From assembly GCA_903871905.1 (NCBI GenBank), contig CAIQIV010000252.1:1-38909 (forward strand): a DNA stretch of 38,909 bases. The letters run 5' to 3'. The stretch is from an uncultured Chloroflexota bacterium (GTDB lineage Bacteria > Chloroflexota > Anaerolineae > Anaerolineales > UBA4823). The notes under the pieces are model-generated. The model ran no database searches. It had not been told where the DNA came from and saw only the letters and a list, made by a program, of their open reading frames with translations. The position numbers and the translations under genes are program-made. This document shows positions 23,247 to 31,182 of the stretch, in pieces; the first letter of the stretch is position 1, and every line of letters starts with the position of its first letter.

Positions 23247-25694
23247 ATGCCCGAGGATCTGAAGAATAATCACGATGAAATGGAGCCGGCTGTGCAAGCC
23301 GGCTCTACACTCGTTAAACGGGAGTATACAGCCCCGGTGTTGAGCCCGCGTGTAGACTGGGCTGGGCGTAGCAGGTCCCCGGTGCGCCGCTTTCTGCTGG
23401 GGTTGGAGCGCATTTCCCTTTTCCTGGAAAGACCGGTTGGCTGGCTGGCGCGTGAGCCACAAAACAACCCTCTCTATCACACGGGAACGATTGCCTTTTT
23501 TCTGCTGGTTGTCCTGGCGCTCACCGGTGGCTACCTGACTCTTTTTTACCAGTTTGGTTTCAAGGTGTCCTATGAAGCGGTTAGACTGATCGAAGCTAAC
23601 CTGATTGGGAGAGTGGTGCGCGCCCTGCACCGGTATGCTTCGGATGCACTGGTGATAGTCACCCTGCTGCATGCATGGCGTACTTTTTTCCAGGACCGAT
23701 TCCGCGGTCCACGTTGGCTAGCCTGGGTGTCGGGGATCTTGTTGGCGGTCTCGGTGTGGGTGATTGGGGTTACGGGTTACTGGTTGATCTGGGACGAGCG
23801 GGTGCAGTTGTTTAACCAGACGCTGATCCGGGTGCTGAAAGAATCAACTGTGGGGGTGTATTTCCTGGTGAACTTCCTGGTTGGGGAGGCAGCAGGTACA
23901 GGTTGGATTTTCCTGCTCTTTGTTATTACTGTTCACCTGGGTTTGTCTGCCCTGATTGGTTTGTTCTTTTGGTGGCATGTCAAGCGCCTGAACCGTCCCA
24001 AGCTATGGCCGCCGCGCTTCTGGATGGTTCTGGTTGGGGGGTTGTTGTTGGTGGGCTCACTTCTGGTCCCGGCAGGGATGCTGCCGCCGCTGGATCCGCA
24101 GCGCTGGCCTGGCTTGCTGCCGATCGATCCGTTCTACCTGGCTTATCTGCCGCCTGCGTTAAACTGGCCAGTCGTGGCATTCTGGGTTGGGCTTTCCCTG
24201 CTGGCGGTTGGGCTGGCCCTGCTCCCATGGCTGTTAGGGCATAAGGTTCCGCCACCAGTCCAGATCAGTGAAGCAGATTGTACTGGTTGTACCTTGTGTG
24301 CCAAGGATTGTCCCTACCATGCTATAAGTATGGTGCCGCGCAGTGATGGGCGCAAACATAAATATGTTGCGCATCTTGATCCTGGGCTCTGTGTGGGGTG
24401 TGGCATTTGTATTGGCAGCTGCTCCCCGCAGGCGTTGTGGCTGCAGCCGCCGTTTCCTGCCAATTCGGGCTGGCTTCCTGTGATAAAGAAAGCCGCGGCG
24501 CAGGGTGAAAAACCACTGCAGGTGATTTTTACCTGTGAACGTCACATGTTCCAGGGTGGAAAATCATACCTGACCGGGGTAGATATCGAACGGTTGGCGG
24601 AGGGGTTGGCTTTGAATGACCCTGGCGCAGAGGTTCGCCGCATGATTGTTCCGCTGTCCTGTATTGGGATGGCCCACCCTGGGCTGGCAACTCAGGCATT
24701 CGAGGCAGGGGCCACACAGGTGCGCATGGTAGGCTGCCCGCCTGAGGACTGCGCCAATCGGGAGGGCAACCTGTGGGTCCAGGACCGGCTTGAGCGGCAG
24801 CGGCAGCCAAAGCTCAAACTGGCATTTTCTGGGGCAGATATTCGGACTGCGTGGCTGGAGCCGAACCGGTTTAGAAGTTATTTGCGTTCTGGGAAAGGCG
24901 GCGGCGGCCCGGCAACAGCTTATCGACAGGGCTTTTCTGCAGCTTCAGCCTGGCGGTTTGTACCGATGGCAATCTTCCTGGCTCTGTTTACCGCGGCTCT
25001 AATTATTTCCAACAATGTCAATTTCCAGCCCTACCCATCCAGCCAGGCAGCGGTGGAATTGCTGATGGAACACCGTAGTGGGATACCTGTGCAGGGCGCA
25101 GTGTCTTCGCTTGAGCCCCAGGCTGGTCTTTCCACTCCGGTGCGCTTGCTGCTGCTGCTGGATGGGCTGACTTTGCTGGACAAGACTTATCCTTTGGTTG
25201 GGCGATCATCTCGCCAGGCTGTGGTGGTTTTTGAACAAGTCCCTGTGCCAACCGGCGCGCATCATTTACTCCTGGAAATGTTTGATCGTCCCGGGCAGAT
25301 ACAGCCTCAGGTGCTGACCGATCAGAACCTTGATTTGAGTGAGCGGCAGGTGTTGCACCTGGTTTATGAGGACAGCCATCAGGGCGGAGATCCGGCAGCT
25401 GGTGAAGATCTCTTCTATGAAAACTCGTTGGGGACCAACGTTTCGTGCCGTATCTGCCATTCCCTGAACCCTGGTGTCAGGCTGGTGGGACCCTCCCTGG
25501 CTGGCGTGGCCACGCGCGCCGCCAGCAGGGTACCGGGGATGTCGGCCCAGGCTTATTTGCGTGAATCGATTCTTGAGCCCGACCGGTACGTGGTAGATGG
25601 ATATCCAAAAGGCCAGATGGTGAGTGACCTGGGGGAGGTGCTCAGCCCGGAGCAGGTGGATGACCTGGTTGCGTACTTATTGACTTTCAAATAG
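23247..25694 (+). CDS. Fused cytochrome b / 2[4Fe-4S] ferredoxin / MvhD-like / cytochrome c protein
   Basis: 815 residues. About 50-250: N-terminal cytochrome b with heme-binding pairs His128/His142 and His230/His244 on helices; two more helices follow (about 257-279 and 308-331). About 340-400: two [4Fe-4S] motifs, Cys345/348/351/355 and Cys382/385/388/392. About 424-545: MvhD/FrhD-type hydrogenase-delta domain with Cys430, Cys472, and GCPPEDC (Cys497, Cys502) followed by REGN. Helix about 570-588, then a beta-rich domain, then a cytochrome c (CRICH 734-738, likely Met791 ligand). With six helices before the Fe-S part and one after it, Fe-S domains would lie in the cytoplasm and the heme c outside. 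Follows oxidase subunit I by 20 bp. Likely moves electrons between cytoplasmic Fe-S donors, quinone and an outer cytochrome; direction unknown. Confidence 0.88.
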   Translation: MPEDLKNNHDEMEPAVQAGSTLVKREYTAPVLSPRVDWAGRSRSPVRRFLLGLERISLFLERPVGWLAREPQNNPLYHTGTIAFFLLVVLALTGGYLTLFYQFGFKVSYEAVRLIEANLIGRVVRALHRYASDALVIVTLLHAWRTFFQDRFRGPRWLAWVSGILLAVSVWVIGVTGYWLIWDERVQLFNQTLIRVLKESTVGVYFLVNFLVGEAAGTGWIFLLFVITVHLGLSALIGLFFWWHVKRLNRPKLWPPRFWMVLVGGLLLVGSLLVPAGMLPPLDPQRWPGLLPIDPFYLAYLPPALNWPVVAFWVGLSLLAVGLALLPWLLGHKVPPPVQISEADCTGCTLCAKDCPYHAISMVPRSDGRKHKYVAHLDPGLCVGCGICIGSCSPQALWLQPPFPANSGWLPVIKKAAAQGEKPLQVIFTCERHMFQGGKSYLTGVDIERLAEGLALNDPGAEVRRMIVPLSCIGMAHPGLATQAFEAGATQVRMVGCPPEDCANREGNLWVQDRLERQRQPKLKLAFSGADIRTAWLEPNRFRSYLRSGKGGGGPATAYRQGFSAASAWRFVPMAIFLALFTAALIISNNVNFQPYPSSQAAVELLMEHRSGIPVQGAVSSLEPQAGLSTPVRLLLLLDGLTLLDKTYPLVGRSSRQAVVVFEQVPVPTGAHHLLLEMFDRPGQIQPQVLTDQNLDLSERQVLHLVYEDSHQGGDPAAGEDLFYENSLGTNVSCRICHSLNPGVRLVGPSLAGVATRAASRVPGMSAQAYLRESILEPDRYVVDGYPKGQMVSDLGEVLSPEQVDDLVAYLLTFK

Positions 25695-25746
25695 GGTCAG
25701 GCTTCGGGGGAGCCTGGCTCCAGGGAATAAAGGGCAAATAGAATTT

Positions 25747-26187
25747 TCAATGCTGATCAGGAAACGCCTGTTCATTCCCCTGCCCGGTGAAGCCGTCAAT
25801 GGTACGCGTGCCATGCAGCTCACCTCTTTCGGTAACCATATACGTGGCGCTGCCGCTGGATTGGGCTTTTTGGTCCGCGACCGTTTGCCACTTTACCTGC
25901 AGGGTATTGCCGGTCAGGATGCCCACACCCTGCTGAACGTTGCCGGTCAGGATCCATTGAAGATGGTAAGTCCCTGCCTGTGTGCCAGGCGTGATGATCA
26001 GCTTTCCCCCGTATTCGGTGCCAATTGGATCGATACCGTTCACTGCAAACTTGCCAGTGATTGGGGGAACCCTATCTGGTGGGGCGTCAGCAGCAAGCTC
26101 ACCTTTTATCTTGCCAGCGCTGCAGGCTGAGATTATTAAGGCTAGAAAGAGAAGAACGAAGCCCAGAAAATGTTGTTTGTGCATCAA
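25747..26187 (-). CDS. Hypothetical lipoprotein
   Basis: 146 residues with a clear lipoprotein signal (basic start, LLFLALIIS core, lipobox ISAC with Cys22). The mature part is one small beta-rich domain: YGGKLIITPGTQAGTYHLQW, then VGILTGNTLQVKW, YMVTERGELHGTRT. Alternating hydrophobic residues and Gly turns suggest an antiparallel barrel like those of some fibronectin-binding-type (LIC10280-like) or DUF proteins; I do not recognise it with certainty. It is the only minus-strand gene inside the respiratory locus, convergent with the fused cytochrome gene and divergent from the cytochrome b gene. Confidence 0.75.
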   Translation of the reverse strand: MMHKQHFLGFVLLFLALIISACSAGKIKGELAADAPPDRVPPITGKFAVNGIDPIGTEYGGKLIITPGTQAGTYHLQWILTGNVQQGVGILTGNTLQVKWQTVADQKAQSSGSATYMVTERGELHGTRTIDGFTGQGNEQAFPDQH

Positions 26188-26197
26188 TTTTATACCT

Positions 26198-26203
26198 TAT
26201 AAT
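26198..26203 (+). promoter_or_regulatory. Candidate -10 box for the cytochrome b/Rieske operon
   Basis: A perfect TATAAT lies 36 bp upstream of the cytochrome b ATG, in the 52-bp gap from the divergent lipoprotein gene. The -35 region is TTGTTT-like at best. With no clear ribosome site near the ATG, a short-leader transcript is plausible. Confidence 0.4.
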
Positions 26204-26239
26204 CAATTTTATCATGTCGCTTCCTTTGTGTTGAATACC

Positions 26240-27643
26240 ATGACTCGACTGCTGCACCGGATTACACGCTCTCGTTTCTGGCGGTCCATATTTCGCCACG
26301 GCTGGCCAGATAATCCACTGGATCGCACCCTGGTGATGACCTCGAACCTGTTTCTGCATCTACACCCGGTCAAGGTCAGCCGCTTAAGCCTGAAGGCCAC
26401 TTATACCTTTGGTTTGGGTTTGATCACGCTCATCCTGTTTATCAGCCTAACTATGAGCGGGTTCATGTTGATGTTTTATTATTCTCCTACGGTGGAGCGC
26501 GCGTATCCCTCGATCCTCAACATGCAAACCACGATCCCATATGGGCAGATCATGCGCAACCTGCACCGCTGGGGGGCGCACCTGATGGTGCTGGCGGCGC
26601 TGCTGCATATGCTGCGCGTTTTTTACACCGGCGCTTATAAGCCGCCTCGGGAGTTTAACTGGGTTCTTGGAGTTGGGCTGCTGGTGCTGACGCTAGGCGC
26701 CAGCTTTACAGGTTATTTGCTGCCTTGGGATCAGCTTTCCTACTGGGCGATTACCATTGGCAGCAGCATCCTGGCTTATGCGCCTGGTTTGGGACCTGCT
26801 CTCCAGATATTCTTGTTGGGTGGTCAGGAGGTTGGCCAGGAGGCATTGACGCGTTTCTACGCGCTGCATGTGTTTGGCCTGCCCCTGGCGCTGGCTGTGG
26901 TAGCCAGCTTGCATCTTTGGCGGGTGCGCAAGGACGGTGGACTGGCCGTGCAAAGCATCGCATCGGGAAATACTGTGGCAAGCGAGTCATTGGGTACAGT
27001 TTATGCTTTTCCGGTGGTGGCGTTGATTGAGATCCTGCTGACCCTGGGCGTTTCCCTGGCTCTGGTTCTGCTCTCTACCTGGGCCAATGCTCCTTTGCTG
27101 GAGATTGCCAATCCCTATCTCACCCCTGATCCAGCAAAAGCACCCTGGTATTTTGTCGGCCTGCAGGAACTGTTGGAATATGGGCACCCTTCGCTGATGG
27201 CTGTTCTGGCGCCAGGCCTGGCGGGATTATTTCTGCTAATCCTGCCTTACCTGGATCCGCAGCCGCTTGGCGCTGGCCTTTGGTTTACCTCGCAGCGCGG
27301 GAAACGGATTGCAGCTTATAGCGCGTTGTATGCCATTGCGGCTGTGTTCTTCTTTATCACCCTGGAAACATATATCCTGCCTCGCCAGCTTATGCAGGAG
27401 CGGCTGCCCCAATTTGTTTCGTTGATTATAATTCCTGGGGGGCTGCTTGCTGTGTTGGTGATCCTGCCCACAATTGTTCTCTGGCGCTTTCGACCAGAAC
27501 GGCGCGAGATGCTGATCTTGCTGTTCACCGAGCTGCTCGTTTTTACGGCGATTTTCACCCTGGTTGGATGGTTTATGCGCGGATCGGGTTTTCAACTGGT
27601 TCTTCCGTGGCTGGCAAAGGTGGGTCTGGCCCACAGGGTATGA
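26240..27643 (+). CDS. Cytochrome b (b6-type, with subunit IV-like C-terminal half)
   Basis: 467 residues. The N-terminal half (to about 230) binds two b hemes by His109/His123 and His210/His225; the 14-residue gap between the last pair is the b6f/menaquinol type rather than the 13 of bc1. The C-terminal half carries KAPWYFVGLQELL in place of PEWY at the quinol-oxidation site, a form seen in menaquinol-oxidising complexes. With the Rieske and triheme cytochrome that follow it forms a quinol:cytochrome c reductase. The open frame extends far upstream but overlaps the opposite-strand lipoprotein; ATG 26240 (or GTG 26228) is preferred. No strong ribosome site is visible. Confidence 0.93.
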   Translation: MTRLLHRITRSRFWRSIFRHGWPDNPLDRTLVMTSNLFLHLHPVKVSRLSLKATYTFGLGLITLILFISLTMSGFMLMFYYSPTVERAYPSILNMQTTIPYGQIMRNLHRWGAHLMVLAALLHMLRVFYTGAYKPPREFNWVLGVGLLVLTLGASFTGYLLPWDQLSYWAITIGSSILAYAPGLGPALQIFLLGGQEVGQEALTRFYALHVFGLPLALAVVASLHLWRVRKDGGLAVQSIASGNTVASESLGTVYAFPVVALIEILLTLGVSLALVLLSTWANAPLLEIANPYLTPDPAKAPWYFVGLQELLEYGHPSLMAVLAPGLAGLFLLILPYLDPQPLGAGLWFTSQRGKRIAAYSALYAIAAVFFFITLETYILPRQLMQERLPQFVSLIIIPGGLLAVLVILPTIVLWRFRPERREMLILLFTELLVFTAIFTLVGWFMRGSGFQLVLPWLAKVGLAHRV

Positions 27644-27658
27644 GGATTTAGGAGAGTT

Positions 27659-28150
27659 ATGAACGAGGACGAGACTTTCACCCCAGTTGAGAGATCCCCG
27701 GGGCGGCGCCAATTCCTGGAGCTGGTCTGGGCTGTGGTCCTGGCGGTGCTGACGGGCCAGGCTGTATCTATCCTGTTAAAATTTATGCGCCCGATGCAGA
27801 CTGGGCGGGCATTTGGCGGTATGGTCCGGGTAGGAAAAGAAACGGATTTCCCTGCAGGCAGTGTGACGCGCAGCCTGCCAGGGCGCTGCTACATGGTCAG
27901 CAACAAAGGACAACTTACCGCGTTGTGGCAGCGCTGCACGCACCTGGGCTGTGCAGTTTTATGGGTCGAAAAAGATGGGCAGTTCCGCTGCCAGTGTCAT
28001 GGATCGGTCTATGATCGTCAGGGAAACCCGCTCAGTGGTCCTGCCCCGCGCCCCCTGGACCAGTTTCCTGTTTCGGTGGTGGGGGGTGAGGTTTGGGTGG
28101 ATACAGCCGCGCCGATGGAACAACCTCAGCACGTATCACAACGGTCGTAA
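27659..28150 (+). CDS. Rieske [2Fe-2S] protein
   Basis: 163 residues: an N-terminal RR-containing segment (SPGRRQFLEL) followed by a helix (about 20-42), suggesting Tat-type insertion with a retained anchor, then the Rieske domain. Cluster ligands are Cys93, His95, Cys111 and His114 (CTHLGC and CQCHGS), with Cys98 and Cys113 able to form the stabilising disulfide. It carries electrons from quinol at cytochrome b to the cytochrome c. AGGAG precedes ATG 27659, 15 bp after cytochrome b. Confidence 0.96.
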   Translation: MNEDETFTPVERSPGRRQFLELVWAVVLAVLTGQAVSILLKFMRPMQTGRAFGGMVRVGKETDFPAGSVTRSLPGRCYMVSNKGQLTALWQRCTHLGCAVLWVEKDGQFRCQCHGSVYDRQGNPLSGPAPRPLDQFPVSVVGGEVWVDTAAPMEQPQHVSQRS

Positions 28151-28156
28151 CGGGTG

Positions 28157-29293
28157 ATGAACGAGTCGTACAGGCATTATTTGTGGTCAGGATTGGGGCT
28201 GTCGTTCCTGGTAATGGTCGTCCTGGCTTACGTTGGGGTGAGGCAGGCTAGGTGGATGGCGCAGGCGGCGCAAGACCTGGATTTAGAACGGGTTCAAAAG
28301 GGACGCGTGGTGTATGTTCAGCAGTGTGCTGGCTGTCACGGACTGCAGGGGCAGGGAGGAACCGGTCCAGCACTCAGGGACCGCACCTTGCTGGCAAACA
28401 CACCAGAGGGCGTGCTGTTTTCTGTTATCCGCTCCGGTATTCCCAACCGGTTAATGCCTACCTGGGGAGTTGAATACGGCGGTCCGCTGACGGATGAAGA
28501 TATCCGCTCGGTGGTATCGTTTATTCGCCAATGGGAAAAAAATGCGACTGTGGTGACAGCTGAGCCGTTTGTCCCATCTCCGGAGCGAGGCGCTTTAATT
28601 TATGCTGCAGCCTGCGAAATTTGTCACGGTGTTGATGGCGCGGGAGCTGATGAAACCAGGGCGATAAATGACCCTTTCTGGCTTCAAGCTCAGAGCGACG
28701 AACGGATCCAGTCCATAATGCGTTTTGGCTATCCGGAAAAGGGCATGCCTGCATGGGGGGATGTCTTATCCCCTGATCAGCGAGCAGACCTTGGGGCCCT
28801 GTTTACTGCCTGGCGAAAGGGGGAGAGAGTGCAGGCAGTAAACAACCGGGCAGAACTCCTGGCGGGGGCAATATTCTCGTTGGAGAATGGCGATGAGCAA
28901 AGCGCCAGGGTACGGATTGAGCGAGCTGTATACGGCGTCCCATCTGCCGTGGGACAGATTCTGGAGAAGATTCTACTAGATCTGAGGGCTGGGAATTCGC
29001 AGTCTGCCCTGGACGCTTTGCGAACTTTGCAAGCAGATTGGCCAGTCGGGGATGCGGGGCTGGGAGCATCTTTGTTTGTCCAACACTGTAAGACCTGCCA
29101 TGGGGTTGACGGTGAAGGCGGTTTAGGCAAGCAACTGCAGCCGAATGAATTCGTACAGGAGAATACCAATGCCAAGCTGGCTGAGTTTTTCCGCACCGGG
29201 CGCGCGGGAACAGCAATGGTCAGCTTTAGCAACCGTCTGAAAGAGGATGAAATTGGGAATTTGATTGCATTCTTGCGCACGTGGCAGAAATAA
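28157..29293 (+). CDS. Membrane-anchored triheme cytochrome c
   Basis: 378 residues: an uncleaved N-terminal helix (about 11-28), then three class I-type cytochrome c domains with CAGCH (57-61), CEICH (153-157) and CKTCH (311-315). Likely axial Met ligands are Met100, Met197 and Met354. A helical insert of about 90 residues without heme separates domains 2 and 3. It replaces cytochrome c1 of a bc1 complex and could hand electrons to CuA of the ba3 oxidase or to the cytochrome c domain of the fused protein. ATG 28157 lies 6 bp after the Rieske stop; GTG 28154 is an alternative. Confidence 0.94.
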   Translation: MNESYRHYLWSGLGLSFLVMVVLAYVGVRQARWMAQAAQDLDLERVQKGRVVYVQQCAGCHGLQGQGGTGPALRDRTLLANTPEGVLFSVIRSGIPNRLMPTWGVEYGGPLTDEDIRSVVSFIRQWEKNATVVTAEPFVPSPERGALIYAAACEICHGVDGAGADETRAINDPFWLQAQSDERIQSIMRFGYPEKGMPAWGDVLSPDQRADLGALFTAWRKGERVQAVNNRAELLAGAIFSLENGDEQSARVRIERAVYGVPSAVGQILEKILLDLRAGNSQSALDALRTLQADWPVGDAGLGASLFVQHCKTCHGVDGEGGLGKQLQPNEFVQENTNAKLAEFFRTGRAGTAMVSFSNRLKEDEIGNLIAFLRTWQK

Positions 29294-29296
29294 AAA

Positions 29297-29336
29297 GGCG
29301 GCCGGGTTGGAAAGCTCGATTTCCAACCCGGCCGCC
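29297..29336. terminator. Very strong terminator between triheme cytochrome and DRTGG genes
   Basis: A perfect 17-bp stem (29297-29313 with 29320-29336) with a 6-nt loop. On the minus strand it is followed by TTTTTA; it also begins 3 bp after the cytochrome gene stop, so it likely ends both convergent transcripts. Confidence 0.88.
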
Positions 29337-29353
29337 TGTCGCAAGCGGGGGGG

Positions 29354-30427
29354 TCAGGGCTTGAGCCCGACCTGCCGGTAGAGCCGTTCGAAATCCAGGT
29401 TTTTCTCCATGAGTGTCATGAACTGGCGTAGCTTGGCGGTCTGGCGCAGGCGGGTTTTTCCATAAATCTTTTCAATGCGCCCAACGGCCTCCATCGTGTT
29501 TTCGCGCACCAGGAGCACAGCTACACCGAATTCCTCGGCAGTTTTCACCACCAATGGGCTGGGGTGCAAATTTCCGGTAAGCACCATGCAGGTGGTGGAA
29601 GTCTCCAGCGCGGCAAGCTGGATGTCGGTCCGGTCACCGCCGGTGATCACAGCCTTGTGTGACTGGCGGCGCATGCGGCTGAGCGCTGTTTCAGCGGTCA
29701 TGGCGCCAACGGTCAGGCTTTCAATGACTGCCTGAGGCCGGTAGTAATGGGTGAGCACATTGGCATTAAGAGCATGGACCAGATCTTCAACGGTCAGGTG
29801 CGTCAGGCTGCGCGAGTCGGGCAGGGCGCCCAGGATGGTAATTCCTTGTTTTTCAAGATAAGGGACAGCCGATTGGTTGACAAAAGGCGCTGCCTGGGCT
29901 GGCACCCGGTTGATCAACACCCCAGCCAGGCGCTCGCCAAAGCGGATGCTGACATTGAGAATATCGTCCAGGAGCTGCACGTCACTGTCATACTTGATAA
30001 TAACCAGGGCATGGCTCTCCAACAATCTGGCAATATCCGGCGGAGGCAGTCCAATTAAGTGCCCCTCCCTTAAAGTGGCCCCGCCTTCAAGGAGCAAAAT
30101 GTCCTGACCGCTGGCTGCCGTGGCTGCGGCATTCTTCACTTTTTCGGCCATGCTGGCCTGGTTGTCGATGTGCAGATGGTTTTGCAAGAATTCAGGTGTG
30201 ATAACGATTGGGCAAAGCTCCCAGGCTTCCGCGTCCAGTCCCAGGTTATCTTTGACAAACACTGCGTCTCCATCAGCCATGTGACCTTCGATCAACCATG
30301 GCTGAAGGCTGATGGGCTTTAAATAACCTACACGGTATCCATCAGATTGAAAACGTTTGCCGAGCCCCAGGCATACGGCAGTTTTCCCACTATAATTATC
30401 AACAGAGGTTACATATAGCGATTTCAT
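29354..30427 (-). CDS. BioD-like/DRTGG domain protein (phosphotransacetylase N-terminal type)
   Basis: 357 residues. The N-terminal half is a BioD/CobB-like P-loop domain (AAA_26): SLYVTSVDNYSGKTAVCLGL with GKT, then VGYLKPIS, ILLLEGGAT and GVLINRVP. The second half is a DRTGG domain (LTVGAMTAETALSRM through VITGGDRTDIQLAAL). This two-domain pair is what precedes the catalytic domain in long phosphotransacetylases; here the catalytic part is missing, as in stand-alone relatives thought to be regulatory nucleotide sensors. Role unknown. No catalytic partner gene is nearby. Confidence 0.85.
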   Translation of the reverse strand: MKSLYVTSVDNYSGKTAVCLGLGKRFQSDGYRVGYLKPISLQPWLIEGHMADGDAVFVKDNLGLDAEAWELCPIVITPEFLQNHLHIDNQASMAEKVKNAAATAASGQDILLLEGGATLREGHLIGLPPPDIARLLESHALVIIKYDSDVQLLDDILNVSIRFGERLAGVLINRVPAQAAPFVNQSAVPYLEKQGITILGALPDSRSLTHLTVEDLVHALNANVLTHYYRPQAVIESLTVGAMTAETALSRMRRQSHKAVITGGDRTDIQLAALETSTTCMVLTGNLHPSPLVVKTAEEFGVAVLLVRENTMEAVGRIEKIYGKTRLRQTAKLRQFMTLMEKNLDFERLYRQVGLKP

Positions 30428-30446
30428 AGGCTCCAGGCAGATTGTA

Positions 30447-31160
30447 TCATGGCAGATTTATGGCAATGATTTGAACCGAAGTCGTTTGCGCCGTGGGATC
30501 AACACTGAGGGCAACTGTGATGGTGCGGTTGTCCTTGGAATACAACAAAAGAGCTGTAGATGCTGTGACCAGCGTTCCCCTGGCATTCACACTCCAACCG
30601 TTTTTTGGCATTTCGTTCAAGTAGAATTGTAACACGTTCTGGAAGTTATCTGGGGTTGAGTACGATACACTTCCCGGTAGTGTTTCGAAATTTTGCCTTG
30701 GTGGGGGATAGAGGGGAACGTCTTGCAGTGAATTAGCTGAGGCAGTACCGACCACGGTAGTCAGGTTGGATTGAAGGGTACCAACTAGCCCCGATGGAGC
30801 CTGGGTTGCCAGAGCCTGGGCAGTAGCCAGGAGCCCTGGTGCGTTTTCGGTTGCCAGGGCTTTACCTGTTTCCAATAAGGATGGGCCTTCCTCTGTGGCA
30901 AAGGTTTGGATGGTCGCCAGGGCTTGTGGCCCCTGGGTCTGAATGTATGTGTGGGCAGTGGCAAGTGCTTTGGGACCCTCGCGAGTGATGAGCGCCTGGG
31001 CAGTGGAAAGCAAAACCGGTCCCTGCTGGCTCACCAGGGCTTTGGCGGTCTCCTGTAATTTTTCCCCGCTCTGGCTCAGGTTAAAACCAAGACTGCAAGC
31101 AAAGGTTACTGCAGCCAATAGGAAAAACAACCAGGGAAATAGTATAGAGCGGGTGCGCAT
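30447..31160 (-). CDS. Lipoprotein with 15-residue tandem repeats
   Basis: 237 residues. A signal segment ends in TFAC (a borderline lipobox, Cys about 22). About residues 45-130 contain five to six copies of a 15-residue repeat of the form GPxxLATAQALATxx, with hydrophobic residues spaced like an amphipathic helix. The C-terminal domain (about 145-237) starts VPLYPPPR and has YSTPDNFQNVLQFYLNEM, GWSV and LLLYSKDNRTITVAL, a small alpha/beta domain I have seen in lipoproteins but cannot name. ATG 31160 has AGGAG 8 nt upstream; the TTG at 31178 is not favoured. The gene lies 22 bp after fbp on the same strand. Confidence 0.8.
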   Translation of the reverse strand: MRTRSILFPWLFFLLAAVTFACSLGFNLSQSGEKLQETAKALVSQQGPVLLSTAQALITREGPKALATAHTYIQTQGPQALATIQTFATEEGPSLLETGKALATENAPGLLATAQALATQAPSGLVGTLQSNLTTVVGTASANSLQDVPLYPPPRQNFETLPGSVSYSTPDNFQNVLQFYLNEMPKNGWSVNARGTLVTASTALLLYSKDNRTITVALSVDPTAQTTSVQIIAINLP

Positions 31161-31182
31161 GCGTTGACTCCTGGGCAATCAA

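Noticed and set aside
25696-25718. Hairpin after the fused cytochrome gene as intrinsic terminator
   Set aside because: The 8-bp stem is real, but no U-tract follows on either strand.
25982-26239. 86-residue N-terminal extension of the cytochrome b frame
   Set aside because: It overlaps the opposite-strand lipoprotein gene and lacks cytochrome b similarity; the family begins near ATG 26240.
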